Shown in pieces: positions 11,101 through 22,971 of a stretch of DNA of 64,000 bases (within the stretch, counting starts at the first letter, position 1; every line of letters starts with the position of its first letter). Made by a program: the position numbers and the translations under genes. Source of the DNA: Corydoras sp. C115 (Eukaryota > Chordata > Actinopteri > Siluriformes > Callichthyidae); NCBI GenBank assembly GCA_019802505.1, contig JAFMOC010000072.1:2583501-2647500 (forward strand). Reading direction: 5' to 3'. Below the pieces are notes generated by a model. It searched no databases, had not been told where the DNA came from, and saw nothing but the letters and a program-made list of their open reading frames with translations.

Positions 11101-14100
11101 AAAATCATACCATATATTAAAATGCAGGACTAACAACGATAAAGAAACATACAGACAAAAACTGTGTAAAATCAAAGAATATGCTAACAATTTTCCTAGT
11201 CAGTGAAATGATAAACAAAGTTTAGTTAAGTCAGTTAAATTTATAATATAAAAGTTAAATGAGAAGTAAATTTGACATCTGAAAACGCAAAAAACCTTTA
11301 ACAGAACTGATCATATTATTTTTGGGAGAATAAAGTTAAAACTTATTCATTTATTTCAAAAGACAGACCAGCACCTTTCCAAACATTAAGCACTGGTGGT
11401 GCACTGATTAAGAACTGATTTAGTAAAACTCTCTAAAAGAATAGTGTTATGAATACAAAAATAAGGACCACTTTTTAAAACAGGAAGGTGATTCTAAACA
11501 TGATGTAATCCAAATAAAATTTTTCCCATGGTCCTCACTGTCTTCTGACCTAAATATCTGTTGACAAAATCTGTGGAAAGTCCTTAAAAGCAGTACTTGC
11601 AAGATGACTCAAACCTTAAAGAACTATAACTGTTCAGACCAAAAAATATATACATTTTAAAAAATTAATTATGGGCGAGCATCCCCCCCAAAAAAAAAAA
11701 AAAAATTTACAAGCCGATGCCTCTAAAAGACATCTTCAAGCTCATTTTGCTGTTTTTGTAACGTTAAATCTGAGGTACATTTATGCTGCTCTAGTCAGTG
11801 ATGCCGGAGTCACATGCTGCACTGTGTCAATCAATAAAACTTGTACATGAAAAAGTCTAATTTTATTTACCAAACAATTTTTTACATTTGGAAAATCAAT
11901 TTTTCTTTTTATTTTACAGCTATTTTCTAATTACATTAACAATTCATTTGGACAAAGTGTTTAACTTGCAGGTCTCTATTTCATCATCAAATTTCAACCT
12001 CAAACAACACTGCCATTGTATATTTAACAAAAATAAAGCCAAAATGTAGAAGAAATGTGGACATTTTCCACTTTAAGTAGTAGAGAGCAACTTGCCGTCG
12101 GATATTGCTAATTGCATGGCGTTAATTAATTGACCATCAGCAAATGTGACCAAGCAAAGACTTTTTCCTGGTCTGACGCATTCAGGTATACGGTAACAAT
12201 GTCAGAGAGGAAGGGCATTAGCAGTGATTTTTAAAAAGCAATTTAGAATGTGTTACAAGGCCAATCAAACTCTATGAAGTCTATAATTTAAACCCCATGT
12301 TTAATGTACATAAAAAATTATTCGTCAATGGAATACATCTGACTATCATTCCAAAAGTAGATGCCCCTCAGTAAATTCAGTCCAAGGTCACAACATTTGA
12401 TGAGAGAAATACAGGAGCATTGTAAAAGTTTTAATTAAAAATAAGGACTCAAGTACGTCTTTTCAAAAGGGTTGTCAAGTGTGTCTTCTTCATTAAAAAA
12501 GAACATTTCAGCAGCACAGATTAAATTTGCAAAGTTTCATCTTAAAGACTTCTGAAAAAATAATCTTTAGATAGACAAGACAAAAAAAAGAGGTTTGAAC
12601 ATAGGTCACTATACCAGGTGGTGAAGCCAAACAGCAGATCAGCCATATCACAACATACCAGTCATCAAGCATGGTGGTGGAGATGTAATCATTTGGGCTT
12701 GATTTACGGCCACAAGACCCAGGCAACTTTAGTCAACAACTCCCCTGTATACAACATTCTAGACACAAATGTGCAGCAATCTATCCAACAGTAATGTTTC
12801 ACATCAAAAGGGAAACAGTTCTAAAGCTCACCATCAAATAAAAAAAAATGGCTGAAAAAAAAAACTGACCTGAACCCTGTTAAAACACTGGTGGAGTGGT
12901 TAAACAAGTACCTACAAAACTCAATGACCAATATTTTAATCAATAAACAATTAAAGCAATGTTTTATAAACCAACAGCTAAAATTAAGCCAAAATAAAAT
13001 GAGACTGATGAAGCTATTGATTCATGGTGTGAACTTAAGTTTTTTCACACAAAGCTTTTCCATTCAGGATTATTAACAGAACTGACAAACAATAACCTAC
13101 CTAACTTATACCTGTCCTGTAATGGTCCTGACCAACCAACAGAGAACCAACAACAAAATAGGGAACAGGTGTACTAGTTTGTAATTGCAACACTACAAAG
13201 TAATATGGTACTTGGAGAAAATAGACAATGGGGCAAGAATGTGGCGTGTCCAAAATTCTGGCTAGTACTATATACACTGCTTGGCAAAAAAAACAGGCGG
13301 CACACAAATATTTTTTGGACTGCCTTAAGATTGTGTCATGCATTCACTGTGGCATCATTTCCACAAGCTTCTGCATTGTCACATTTCTTTTTGTACAGAG
13401 TTGCTTCTTATATGCTTCTTATATCTTATAAGTTATTATATTGTTGGGATATTTTGACCACTGCATATGGTCCAACACATCCCTATTCTTAATGGTCTGG
13501 ACTTCTTGGTGACCATTCCATGCATGTCTTCTGATGCTCCCTGAACCACTTTTCTTTGTGCCATCAGGGAACAAATAATCTGCTGATGGAATAACCTGGT
13601 GGTTCAGTATATTTAGGTCAGCTAACCTTATTCTTTGTGCATACTGAGTCTAGACCTGACCAACGGCAACAACCACAGATCACAGTACTGCCTCCACATA
13701 CTTGTACAGTAAGCACTATTTTCTATATTAAATATTTTTTAGCACTATTTTAAATATTTTTTAACAATATTTCACAGCTGAAATATAAATCACCCTATGG
13801 GAGGCTCTTACCACTTTGATTAGTTAAAATCAAGAGCTGACTTTTTTTTGGCAAGGCAATGTATGATGCTCTTACAATAATGTAAAAAGTAATGATGTGT
13901 TTTTACATGAAGCCTTTCTTTGAAGTTATCAAATTTAAAGGAAGACATGACTTGCAATAACAGACCTGCCAACCTGAAAATAATGAATGCAGGATCACCT
14001 TATCAACCAACAGACAAATCTATATGGTGATTTTGTTGGTCAATGAAAGCTACAAATATATGGGTAAATCAATGTATTACAGAAATTAAAAAGAATGAGG

Positions 14101-17100
14101 AAAATTGGATCCTTTAACACTATAACTGTTGTCATTATGTAATCTGTTCATCAGAGGACCAACTGCATTTGAACTGTTCATATGGTAGACTCACACAAAT
14201 TAATTCCTTTGAGGTTCGCTAGTAGTAATAGTTTATAATAAATCTGCCATTTTTAATCTGCGAGCTCAGTATTCCACAGTTGTCAATGAGTCATGCTCAC
14301 CAGAAATAATAATATATTTTAGTAAAAAAAAAAAATTTTTATGTGTGTAAAAAAAATTTTTTTTAGATTTTTATCTGGGATTTATGGATTTTAATGGTAG
14401 GGGCCAAAGAAAAAAACTTTTTCAGCTTCAGTGTTTGATGTAGAACTTAACCGTCACATACAACTTTCCCCAAAGTTCAATTACAAGCTCCCATAAATCA
14501 CACAAATTACACTCTTTCCTTAAAAATGACTTGATCACCCATGACTCACATATTACAAATAAAAGAAATAATTTAAATATATTGGTAAAAGGTATTAATT
14601 TAAAACAAATCTCAAATAATTTTAATATATATTAACTTTTGATTTAATACATGCAATTAACTATAGCATGGGACTACCTTTATTGCATATGCTGCAGTAG
14701 TTGTGAGGTCCTTCGCTGTGTTTTTTAAGGTGGTCCGTCATGTAGGCTGCACGCAAGAACTTGCCACACACTTGGCATGGGATTTTATCCTCATGGCAGG
14801 CCAGGTGTGATCTCAGGCGATCTCTTGTTGCAAATGAGGCATTACAAATCTGTAAAAAGTACAATAATTATATAAAAACTATATTTACAAATTAAAAGAT
14901 TTCAAACATAATTTCTCTTCTGCAGTCTAAAGAAATAACAGAAAAAAATATTTTATTGTTAATACAACTTACCAATTTCTGAAAGTCATTAACTGAAACT
15001 GATTATTTTTTTGTTTGTTAATATTTCGTCATCTCTTATGCATCAAGTAATAACAGCATCCCAGCTATACTTTCAAATGTGTGGGTTTAACACACAAATA
15101 TTAACATATGATTGATAGGAATTTACAGGCTTTTAAATAAACAGTATACAAACTGCTATTCATGATAAGGGGCGCATAACCTAATGGGGGGGAATGCGCG
15201 TTTGGACCATTATCTTTCAGAAATCATCCATTTAGAATTTCAGCCATTGTGGTGGAGATTAAAGTTTGAAAATTAACTTTAAAGTTGATTGGTATTTTGT
15301 GCAATCCATTGTTCTGTCCATTGCTGGCAACACAGCAGGATGGATCAACCACCATGTGTCACAGTTGGCAAAGGACTACTTTTGCTAAAGTGGGTAGAGT
15401 GATTATTAATTGCAGTCTAGTTTACAGATGCACTTTATTAAACTGCTATTTAGGTCATGTAATCCACTCAAATGCTTCATTTACAAATATATACTAAAAG
15501 GTTAAATATGACTGACTTAGTTGTTATAAAAGTATATCTATTTGGTAGCTACTGCTGCAAATGTTGACAAATAACCATTGATTGAACGAACTTTTGCTAC
15601 TGAAGTGCATTATGATTTGTGTTTGTTAACCAAAAAAAAAAATCTAATTTCGCTGGAAAAGTAACAGTTGAAAGTCAGTGGTTGTACCTGGCATTTATGA
15701 GGTCTTTCTGCCGTGTGCACCTGCTTGATGTGTCCATTTAAGTGGTCTGGCCTGCAGAAAAGGAACAACACAACAGTAAACTGGGCTGTAATAGAAGAAA
15801 TTGGGTTTATTCCAAAATCTAAATTATCGAAAATCAAAACAGACACAAAAAGCCTTTTCAAGTTTCAACTGAAATGTTACTTAGGTGGCATTCACATCAA
15901 GATCAGGTTCAATGGAGTTACCAGTGTGCTTCTTTGAGCAAGGCCCTTAAGCCCCATGCCTCCAAGGCCCTGTGTTCTGACCCCAACCAAGTTAGGATAT
16001 GTGGATAAAAGTGTCTGCTGAATGTCCAAATGTTAATATAAATGGATCAAATGACTTAATGAGATAGAGGGGCGGGTGGTTAGGGGTTGGGTTATCGATC
16101 TGAAGGTTGGGGGTTCAAATCCCAGTTACCTGAAGTTACCAATGTGGGTTCTTGAGCAAGGCCCTTAACCCTCATTGCTCCAGGGATGTTGAGATTTGGA
16201 TAAAAGTCACTTTGGATAAAAGTGTCTGCTAATTGACCAAATGTAATTGTAATGAGATAAGCCAGAGTGCACTGTAAGGAGCCTGCTCAGAAGTGGCTTG
16301 GTGCTGTACTAGGCCTTGAACCCTCAATCTCCTGGTCTGTAGAATAAACAATCGGGCACTACTGAACTTTGCAAAACTCTATAGCATGCACGACTGCAGT
16401 TGAGCAAGGTGATGAGCATCTGAACGGCATGCTCACCTCGAGAAGCCCTTTCCACAGCTCTGACACACGTACGGTTTCCCCACGGCTCCGTCGTGTGAGC
16501 GCACATGGTAAGACATTCGGTCTTTGCGTTTGAAACGCAGGCCGCACACGGGACAGGCGTATGGCTTCTCCCCGGAGTGAGACAGCTTGTGCCGGTTGAG
16601 GTGATACACGTCCCGGAAGACTTTACCGCAAATATCACAGGCCACATGCCGCCTCGTTCGCTCCCGTTTGCGCGCACCGTCCTGCGAGACCCCGTTGTGA
16701 CCCGGCGGAGGTGCAGCTCGGAGGTCGGGGATCAGCAAGTCCCCGGGGTTGTGAGACGACCCATGCTGAGCCTCGTGGTTCCTCAGCTGGATGGGGTCGC
16801 TCAAGATCTTGCCGCATATTCCACACGGATACTGGCCCTCGTTAGCCATGTCGCTGTAAGACCCAGTTCCGGGGGAGTCTTCCTTTTTGGGCCGCCCCCT
16901 TGCTCGTTTAGGCAGCGGTGAGGCCTCCCCGTTCAGCGGGGTTGATGCGAACGCTGGGGGCGACCCCGGGAGGCCGGGCGGGCGCGCACCGTTCTCAGGG
17001 GTGGGCGCGATGTCGGTGCCGTCAGCGCTCTCCCGGTTGGTAAACACGGCTCCGTTGGGCACGTCTGACGGCATGGGGTTCGACAGGAAGCTGAGGTCGC

Positions 17101-17539
17101 CCCCGCGGGCCGGAGGGACGAGGATCTGCACGTTGGACTGCTTAATGACCTCCTGGCAGATCTCGATAACCGAGCGCATGAGCAGAAACTTGGCGGCCGT
17201 CATGAGCTCCGGGAAGCACTCGAGGCGCACCACGATCTTGGACGTGTAGGCGAAGTCGAGGATGTCGCGGAAAACTTTGGGGCTGATCGTGTGCATCTCC
17301 AGCTCCCTGCCCTCCCTCTCGTCGTCCGCCTGACAGCTGAACACCGACTCGAAGTACTCGCTGCACGCCGCCAGCACCGCCTTGTGCGCGGGGAAGCTCT
17401 CCTCTCCGACCCGCAGGACCACGTCGCAAAATCGGCCTCCATCTTTTCTCTGGCTGTCCAGGTTGTGCAGCATCTCGGCGCTGTGCTTGCTCACCTGGTA
17501 CGTGTAGGAAGAGTTCCACGGCTGCTCGGTTCGCTCCAT
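8015..17539 (-). CDS. patz1: PATZ1, BTB/AT-hook/zinc-finger transcription regulator (3' exon outside window)
   Basis: Nuclear DNA-binding transcription regulator. Coding exons on the minus strand: 17539-16437, 15751-15688, 14849-14678 and 8176-8015; phases join cleanly (2, 0, 1, 1). Exon 1 gives 368 residues: BTB/POZ domain about residues 20-135 (motif FCDVVLRVGEESFPAHKAVL), AT-hook KRARGRPKKE near 211-220, then C2H2 fingers at about 238-259, 299-321 and 328-349; a fourth is split across exons 1 and 2. Exons 2-4 add fingers ending with GFSTASYLKVHVKTHH, the exon used in the longer mammalian isoform. The start MERTEQPW aligns with the family start; the open frame continues upstream only through a GT repeat. 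The loop inside the BTB domain is much shorter than the glycine-rich one in human PATZ1. The final exon (last finger and C terminus) was not found between 1 and 8014. Exon 4 needs a GC splice donor at 8014-8013. Identity is very sure; the exon 4 end is less so. Confidence 0.95.
8177..12639. other. patz1 intron 3, left part: AT-rich, nothing recognised
   Basis: No SINE-A copy in this 4.4 kb. Contains homopolymers (A run 8578-8594, G run 9901-9912) and a short inverted pair CTTAGTGGTGG / CCACTAAGG around 9890-9945. Confidence 0.5.
12640..13075 (+). mobile_element. Decayed Tc1/mariner-like element
   Basis: Contains AAGCATGGTGGTGGAGATGT (12668-12687) followed by TTTGGGCTTGA, a decayed form of the conserved Tc1 segment before VWG, then further degenerate transposase-like DNA to 13000 and a 3' flank TTCATGGTGTGAACTTAAGT as in fish Tc1-like repeats. 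No open frame remains. Confidence 0.5.
13275..13861 (-). mobile_element. Internally deleted Tc1-like element with both ends
   Basis: Terminal inverted repeats CACTGCTTGGCAAAAAAA (left) and TTTTTTTTGGCAAGGCAATG (right) are flanked by TA. Minus-strand transposase remnants include the reverse complement of ATGCTCCCTGAACCACTTTT (13533-13552) and GATGGAATAACCTGGTGGTT (13585-13604). At 587 bp it is about a third of full length; located in patz1 intron 3. Confidence 0.75.
15890..16045 (+). mobile_element. SINE-B, 5' truncated, patz1 intron 1
   Basis: A second SINE family: sense strand has GTAGCTCAGTGG (A box), GGTTCAAATCCC (B box), TTGAGCAAGACCCTTAACCC and ends GGATAAAAGCGTCCAATAAA. This copy keeps only the part from AGTTACCAG onward. 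Confidence 0.7.
16066..16258 (+). mobile_element. SINE-B, patz1 intron 1
   Basis: Nearly complete diverged copy with GGGGGTTCAAATCCC and GGATAAAAGTGTCTGCT. Confidence 0.8.
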
Positions 17540-17630
17540 GCCGCCGCCTGCGCGTTTCGAGCCGCTGCCGACGCGCGGGGACGAACATAAACGACGACGA
17601 CGGCGACGGTCGGCGGTCGGCTCCGGAGAC

Positions 17631-17631
<1 letters not shown>

Positions 17632-17681
<50 letters not shown>
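17632..17681. repeat. (GT)n microsatellite in patz1 5' UTR region
   Basis: About 25 GT units starting 93 bp upstream of the patz1 ATG (minus strand CA). In the patz1 frame it translates as a Thr-His repeat but lies before the family start codon. Confidence 0.95.
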
Positions 17682-17689
<8 letters not shown>

Positions 17690-17859
17690 ACCACCAAACG
17701 AAAACAAAACCCCTTCAGCTGCGGCCAGCGCTCCTCGCTTTAGCGTCTATCATGTTAGCAGGGGGGAAAATGGCAGCCCCCAGCTTCCTGTGAACTTCGA
17801 CCTGTATTTTTCAGAGGAGGGGGTCGGCTTAGGGTCGTCCTTAAAATGTGTTTTTCCCC

Positions 17860-17860
<1 letters not shown>

Positions 17861-17899
<39 letters not shown>
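17861..17899. repeat. Poly-A tract
   Basis: 39 A on the plus strand, about 320 bp upstream of the patz1 start codon. Confidence 0.9.
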
Positions 17900-17900
<1 letters not shown>

Positions 17901-18314
17901 AACAACAAAAACGAAGGCGCGGATAATAAACAAAGTGCACGCCGCTTCACCTCGAGCACAACGCGTGTGCGCAACGGACCAAGCGAGCGTTCAGCGGGGG
18001 ACGCCGTTTCGGCACGATGGTCGTCTTCCTGGTTTCTGCCCCCCTCCTCCCTGCTCTGCCCCCCTCCTCTCTGCTCTCTGCCCCCTCCTCTCTGCTCTCT
18101 GCCCCCCCCTCCCTGCTCTCAATTCATATCCTTGTTTTTCAGCGAGCCCCCTCCCCCCGCGCGCCTCCCCCTCTGTAGACAGTTATGCTGGCTGTATTGT
18201 GGCGCATCCTCGCGCTTTGTTCCCGTTGTTATACTACAGTCAACACGTAACGCCTTAGCCCCGCCCCCTTCTGCACACCCAAACACACCTGGTACGACGC
18301 CCACTTGGGTCACC

Positions 18315-19240
18315 CATCCACCCATCCATCCATCCATCCATCCATCCATCCATCCATCCACCCATCCATCCATCCATCCATCCACCCATTCATCCATCCA
18401 CCCATCCATCCATCCATCCATCCATCCACCCACCCATCCATCCATCCATCCACCCATCCACCCATACCCATTTCCATCCATCCATCCATCCATCCATCCA
18501 CCCACCCATCCATCCACTCCATCCATCCATCCATCCACCCATCCATCCATCCATCCATCCACCCACCCATCCATCCATCCATCCACCCATCCATCCATCC
18601 ATCCATCCATCCATCCACCCACCCATCCACCCATACTTGAATCCACCCATCCATCCATCCATCCACCCATCCATCCATCCATCCATCCATACATGAATCC
18701 ACCCATCCATCCATCCATCCATCCACCCATCCATCCACTCACCCACCCATCCATCCATCCATCCATCCACCCATACATGAATCCATCCATCCACCCATCC
18801 ATCCATCCACCCACCCATCCATCCATCCATCCACCCATCCATCCATCCATCCATCCATCCACCCATACTTGAATCCACCCATCCATCCATCCATCCACCC
18901 ATCCATCCATCCATCCATACATGAATCCACCCATCCATCCATCCACCCATCCATCCATCCACCCATCCACCACCCATCCATCCATCCATCCATCCATCCA
19001 CCCACCCATCCACCCATCCATCCATCCACCCATCCATCCATCCATCCATCCATCCATCCACCCACCCACCCACCCATCCACCCATCCACCCACCCACCCA
19101 CCCATCCATCCATCCATCCATCCATCCCACCCATCCACCCATTCATCCATCCACCCATCCATCCACCCACCCATACATCCATCCATCCACCCATCCATCC
19201 ATCCACCCATCCATCCATCCACCCATCCATCCATCCATCA
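18315..19240. repeat. (CCAT)n/(CCAC) tetranucleotide array, 0.93 kb
   Basis: Nearly pure tetranucleotide repeats, mixing ATCC and ACCC, with recurrent variant blocks containing CATACATGAATCC or ATACTTGAATCC (for example 18630, 18690, 18772, 18867, 18918). It is the expanded 3' tail of the minus-strand SINE-A at 19241: a 15-bp direct repeat CCCACTTGGGTCACC lies before the array (18300-18314) and after the SINE (19496-19510). It lies about 0.8 kb upstream of the patz1 start codon. Confidence 0.95.
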
Positions 19241-19495
19241 ATCCATTATCTCCAGCTTTATCCTCTATCAGGGTCGCGGTGGGGTTCCCCATGCCCATCC
19301 AGGGGAGAACGTCTCGGGCGCTGGGCAGGTAGACCCAGGACAGGGCGCCAATCCATCACTGGGCACACACTCACTCACACAGACACACTCTATATGGGGC
19401 AATTTGGAGAACTCAATTGACTTGATCCATGTTTTTGGACTGATTGGGATTCGTACCGGGAATCCCCAGCGCTGAGAGGCAAACGTGCTAACTGC
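19241..19495 (-). mobile_element. SINE-A, internally deleted, with the giant (CCAT)n tail
   Basis: Minus SINE body; about 100 bp missing between GTTTTTGGACTG and ATTGGGATTCG. Flanked, together with its tail array, by the 15-bp repeat CCCACTTGGGTCACC. Confidence 0.9.
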
Positions 19496-19573
19496 CCCAC
19501 TTGGGTCACCACCTTTCAGAAATGAAAATAAGCGACACCCACCACCGCCAGACTCCTATAGAGCGGGCATCCT

Positions 19574-19630
19574 ACATTTAGTACATTACATTTGGTCATT
19601 TAGCAGACGCTTTTATACAAAGGTGGGTCA
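19574..19630 (-). mobile_element. SINE-B 3' end fragment
   Basis: ACATTTGGTCATTTAGCAGA is the inverted 3' end of SINE-B. Confidence 0.65.
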
Positions 19631-19663
19631 CTGAACAGTAGAACATATATATATATATATAAT

Positions 19664-19868
19664 TCCTCCGGGTTCTCCGGTTTCCTCCCACAGTCCAAAA
19701 AAACATGGTTCAAGGTCAATCCAGTTCTCCAAAAAATTGCCCCATATAGAGTGTGTTTGTGTGTGTGCCCAGCAATGGAATGGCGCCCAGTGCCCGAGAC
19801 ATTCTAACCTGGATGGGCATTTTGTGACCCTAGTAGAGGATTAAGTAGAGGATGGATGGATGGATGAA
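19664..19868 (+). mobile_element. SINE-A, 5' truncated
   Basis: Begins within TCCTCCGGGTTCTCCGG and ends in GATGGATGGATG; follows a TA run. Confidence 0.8.
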
Positions 19869-19879
19869 TAGTTCTGTAC

Positions 19880-19988
19880 ATGTCCGAGGAGGGGGGGGGG
19901 GTGTTCCCTATGCCCATCTAGGGGAGAAAGTCTCAGTACACCCAGAACAAGGCGCCAATCCATCGCTGGGCACACACTCACTCACACA
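19880..19988 (-). mobile_element. SINE-A fragment fused head-on to the next copy
   Basis: Minus 3' half (TTCCCTATGCCCATCTAGGG ... ACACTCACTCACACAG) joined directly to a plus copy. Confidence 0.75.
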
Positions 19989-20294
19989 GTTGCCTCTCAG
20001 TGCAGGTTCGAATCCCCATCTGGGTGGAGTTTCCATGTTCTCCCTGTGTCCGTGTGGGTTTCCTCCGGGTTCTCCGGTTTCCTCCCACAGTCCAAAAACA
20101 TGGATCAAGTCAATTGAGTTCTCCAAATTGCCCCATATAGAGTGTGTGTGTGAGTGAGTGTGTGCCCAGCGATGGATTGGCGCCCTGTCCTGGGTGTATC
20201 TGCCCAGCACCCTAGACGTTCTACCCTGGATGGGCATGGGGAACCCCACCGCGACCCTAATAGAGGATAAAGCGGGAGATAATGGATGGATAAT
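19989..20294 (+). mobile_element. SINE-A, lacking the A-box region
   Basis: Starts at TTGCCTCTCAGTGCAGGTTCG and runs to a GATGGATAATGAA tail. Confidence 0.85.
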
Positions 20295-20591
20295 GAATTC
20301 GTGCTTGTGTGTGATTTTGGGTCTAAATTAGCAACAGCGCCCTCTAAGGTCACAGAATTCGGTGTTACGCCTGTGTTTTAAAAAGGAGACTCAGTGAAAT
20401 TAGGGGAAAGGGTGCTTTTAATCATAATTGTTACATTTAGTCTTGATGTTTGTGACAGACATTTTTATTGAAAAAAAAAACAAAGAAACAAATCGCGTCC
20501 CGTATTGAACGGCAACCCAACGCCCAGCTCAGCTCAGCACCCGCTCACTGGCTTTCTCTTCCAAGAAAGATGGTTTTTTTTTTTAGTTCAA

Positions 20592-20948
20592 CGCCAGCAC
20601 GGTGGTTTAGTGGTCAGCACGTTCGCCTCTCAGTGCTAGGGATTCCCGGTTCGAATCCCCATCTGGGTGGAGTTTCCATGTTCTCCCCGTGTCCGCGTGG
20701 GTTTCCTCCGGGTTCTCCGGTTTCCTCCCACAGTCCAAAAACATGGATCAAGTCAATTGAGTTCTCAAAAAATTGCCCCATATAGAGTGTGTCTGTGTGA
20801 GTGAGTGTGTGCCCAGCGATGGATTGGCGCCCTGTCCTGGGTCTATCTGCCCAGCGCCCGAGACGTTCTCCCCTGGATGGGCATGGGGAACCCCACCACG
20901 ACCCTAATAGAGGATAAAGCGGGAGATAATGAATGAATGAATGAATGA
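20592..20948 (+). mobile_element. SINE-A with intact target duplication
   Basis: Nearly full length; direct repeats GTTCAACGCCA on both sides. Confidence 0.9.
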
Positions 20949-20989
20949 GTTCAACGCCACCTTTTGGTTGAATATCTAATCTCAATCAG

Positions 20990-21322
20990 GCTTAGTGGTT
21001 AGCACGTTCGCCTCTCAGCACTAGGGATTCCCGGTTCAAATTCCATCTGGGTGGAGTTTCCATGTTCTCTCCGTGACCGCGTGGGTTTCCTCCGGGTTCC
21101 TCCCACAGTCCAAAAACATGGATCAAGTCAATTGAGTTCTCCAAATTGCCCCATATAGAGTGTGTGTGTGTGTGTGTGTGTGCCCAGCGATGGATTGGCG
21201 CCCTGTCCTGGGTCTATCTGCCCAGCGCCCGAAACGTTCTCCCATGGATGGACATGGGGAACCCCACCGCGACCCTAATAGAGGATAAAGCGGGAGATAA
21301 TGAATGAATGAATGAATGAATC
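20990..21322 (+). mobile_element. SINE-A
   Basis: Head slightly truncated (begins GCTTAGTGGTTAGCACGTTC); (GAAT)n tail. Confidence 0.85.
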
Positions 21323-21389
21323 TACTCTCAATCACTGTGTTCATCAATATATAGCGGGTTCTTTTATAGTTAATCTATTTAAATATTTC

Positions 21390-21696
21390 AATCCATCCAT
21401 TATCTTCTGCTTTATCCTCTATTAGGGTCGCGGTGGGGTTCCACATGCCCATCCAGGGGAGAACATCTCAGGCGCTGGGCAGATACACCCAGGACAGGGT
21501 GCCAATTTATCGCTGGGCACACACTCACTCACACTCTCTAAATGGGGCAATTTGGAGAACTCAATTGGCTTGATCCATGTTTTTTTTTGGACTGTGGGAA
21601 GAAACCAGAGAACCCGGAGGAAACCCACGCCGACACGGGGAGAACACTAGCTCTGAGAGGCGAAGGTGCTAACCACTAAGCCACTGTGCAGCCCTC
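21390..21696 (-). mobile_element. SINE-A, with deletion near the B box
   Basis: Minus copy from an ATCCATCC tail; the B-box part is lost (GGGAGAACACTAGCTCTGAG). Confidence 0.85.
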
Positions 21697-21759
21697 TATT
21701 TAAATACCATACAAAATTTAGATTCACATGAATCTGCGATTTATAAAGTATTCTGATGT

Positions 21760-22244
21760 CTTAGTTTTCTGATACAGGCATCGTTGCACGTTTGGCGCTT
21801 GTTTTGCTGAAGCGGGACATGCACAAAACACGTTTGGAGTAATGAATGGTAGCTCTGATATTGATATTTTGCTGTTGCAGGCTGTGCATCTCACCCCAGG
21901 CCTTCAGTAATGCACCGTCTGAATGAATCCACCGTCAATGACTATTTTATGGCAATAAAAAGCATCTCACTCTGCAGAAATGCTGTATAAAGAGATGATG
22001 CATCAATAACCTTTAAAATAAAATTGCAATATTATTTTGGAAAATAACTCGGCCTAAATCCCGATTATTTGTACACAAAATCCATCCTTATTTGCTTAAA
22101 AAGAGTTTAATTTAATCATTTTTTTTCGAAGCTAATGCAAGTCTATTTCTGTAATAAGTTTTAATTGGCTGAGGATGCCTGCTCATCAAACGTACTCTCC
22201 TATCAGAGGGAGTGAATACGCTGACATAACATGCACCCGTCTCA
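21760..22244. repeat. Old local direct duplication, left copy
   Basis: Shares diverged blocks with 22245-23420: the GCATCGTTG..CGTTTGGC region, GAATGAATCCACC..TCAAT, ACTATTTTATGGC and AATAAGTTTTAA..CTG..CTGCTCATCAA. Sequence divergence is clear, so it is old. Confidence 0.7.
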
Positions 22245-22606
22245 GATTTCTCATCCAAGCATCGTTGCCGTTTGGCACTGGTGTTGCTGAAATGGGACGT
22301 GCTGAACAAATTTGGAGTAATGAAAGCTAGGACTCTGATGTTGCGATTTCGCTGAGGCGGGCCATGCGTTTCACCCCTAAACCTTCAGTTCTTCTGCTCC
22401 GTCTGAATGAATCCACCCATCAATAACTATTTTATGGCTATAAAAAACATCTTACTATGCAGAATTGTTGCATTAATGACCTCAATTCAAATAACACTCA
22501 GAAAAAATCTTGTGCACAATTTTTGTGCACAAAATTTATCCTCCGTTTTTCCTTGGCTCAAATAAAAAGTCCTTTTTTATTGGCATTAAAGCCAATTCTG
22601 AAAGTT

Positions 22607-22927
22607 GTCCATCCATCCATTGGGTGGGGTTCCCATGCCCATCCAGGGGAGGACGTTTCGGGCGCTGGGCAGATACACCCAGGACAGGGCGCCAATCTAT
22701 CGCTGGGCACACACTCACTCACACAGACACACTCTATATGGGGCAATTTGGAGAATTCAATTGACCTTAATCCATGTTTTTGGACTGTGGGAGGAAACCA
22801 GAGAACCCGGAGAAAACCCACACGGACACGGGGAGAACATGGAAACTCCACTCAGATTGGGATTCGAACCAGGAATCACCAGTGCTGAGAGGAGAACATG
22901 CTACACCACTAAGCCACGGTGCCGCCT
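22607..22927 (-). mobile_element. SINE-A within the old duplication
   Basis: Minus copy, direct repeats TGAAAGTT. Confidence 0.9.
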
Positions 22928-22971
22928 GAAAGTTTTCATTTATCTGTAATAAGTTTTAACTGAATGAAAAT

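Noticed and set aside
16505..17590. Plus-strand open frames opposite patz1 exon 1
   Set aside because: GC-rich antisense shadows of a clear coding exon; no domain similarity.
17540..17707. Longer N terminus for patz1 with a Thr-His repeat
   Set aside because: It translates a GT microsatellite; the conserved protein begins at the ATG at 17539.
18119..19234. 371-residue minus frame rich in MDGW, and plus frames rich in IHPS
   Set aside because: Tetranucleotide repeats lack stop codons in most frames; these are translations of the (CCAT)n array, not proteins.
20592..20680. tRNA gene
   Set aside because: A and B boxes are present but belong to the SINE-A head; no cloverleaf acceptor stem and the same sequence recurs about 37 times.
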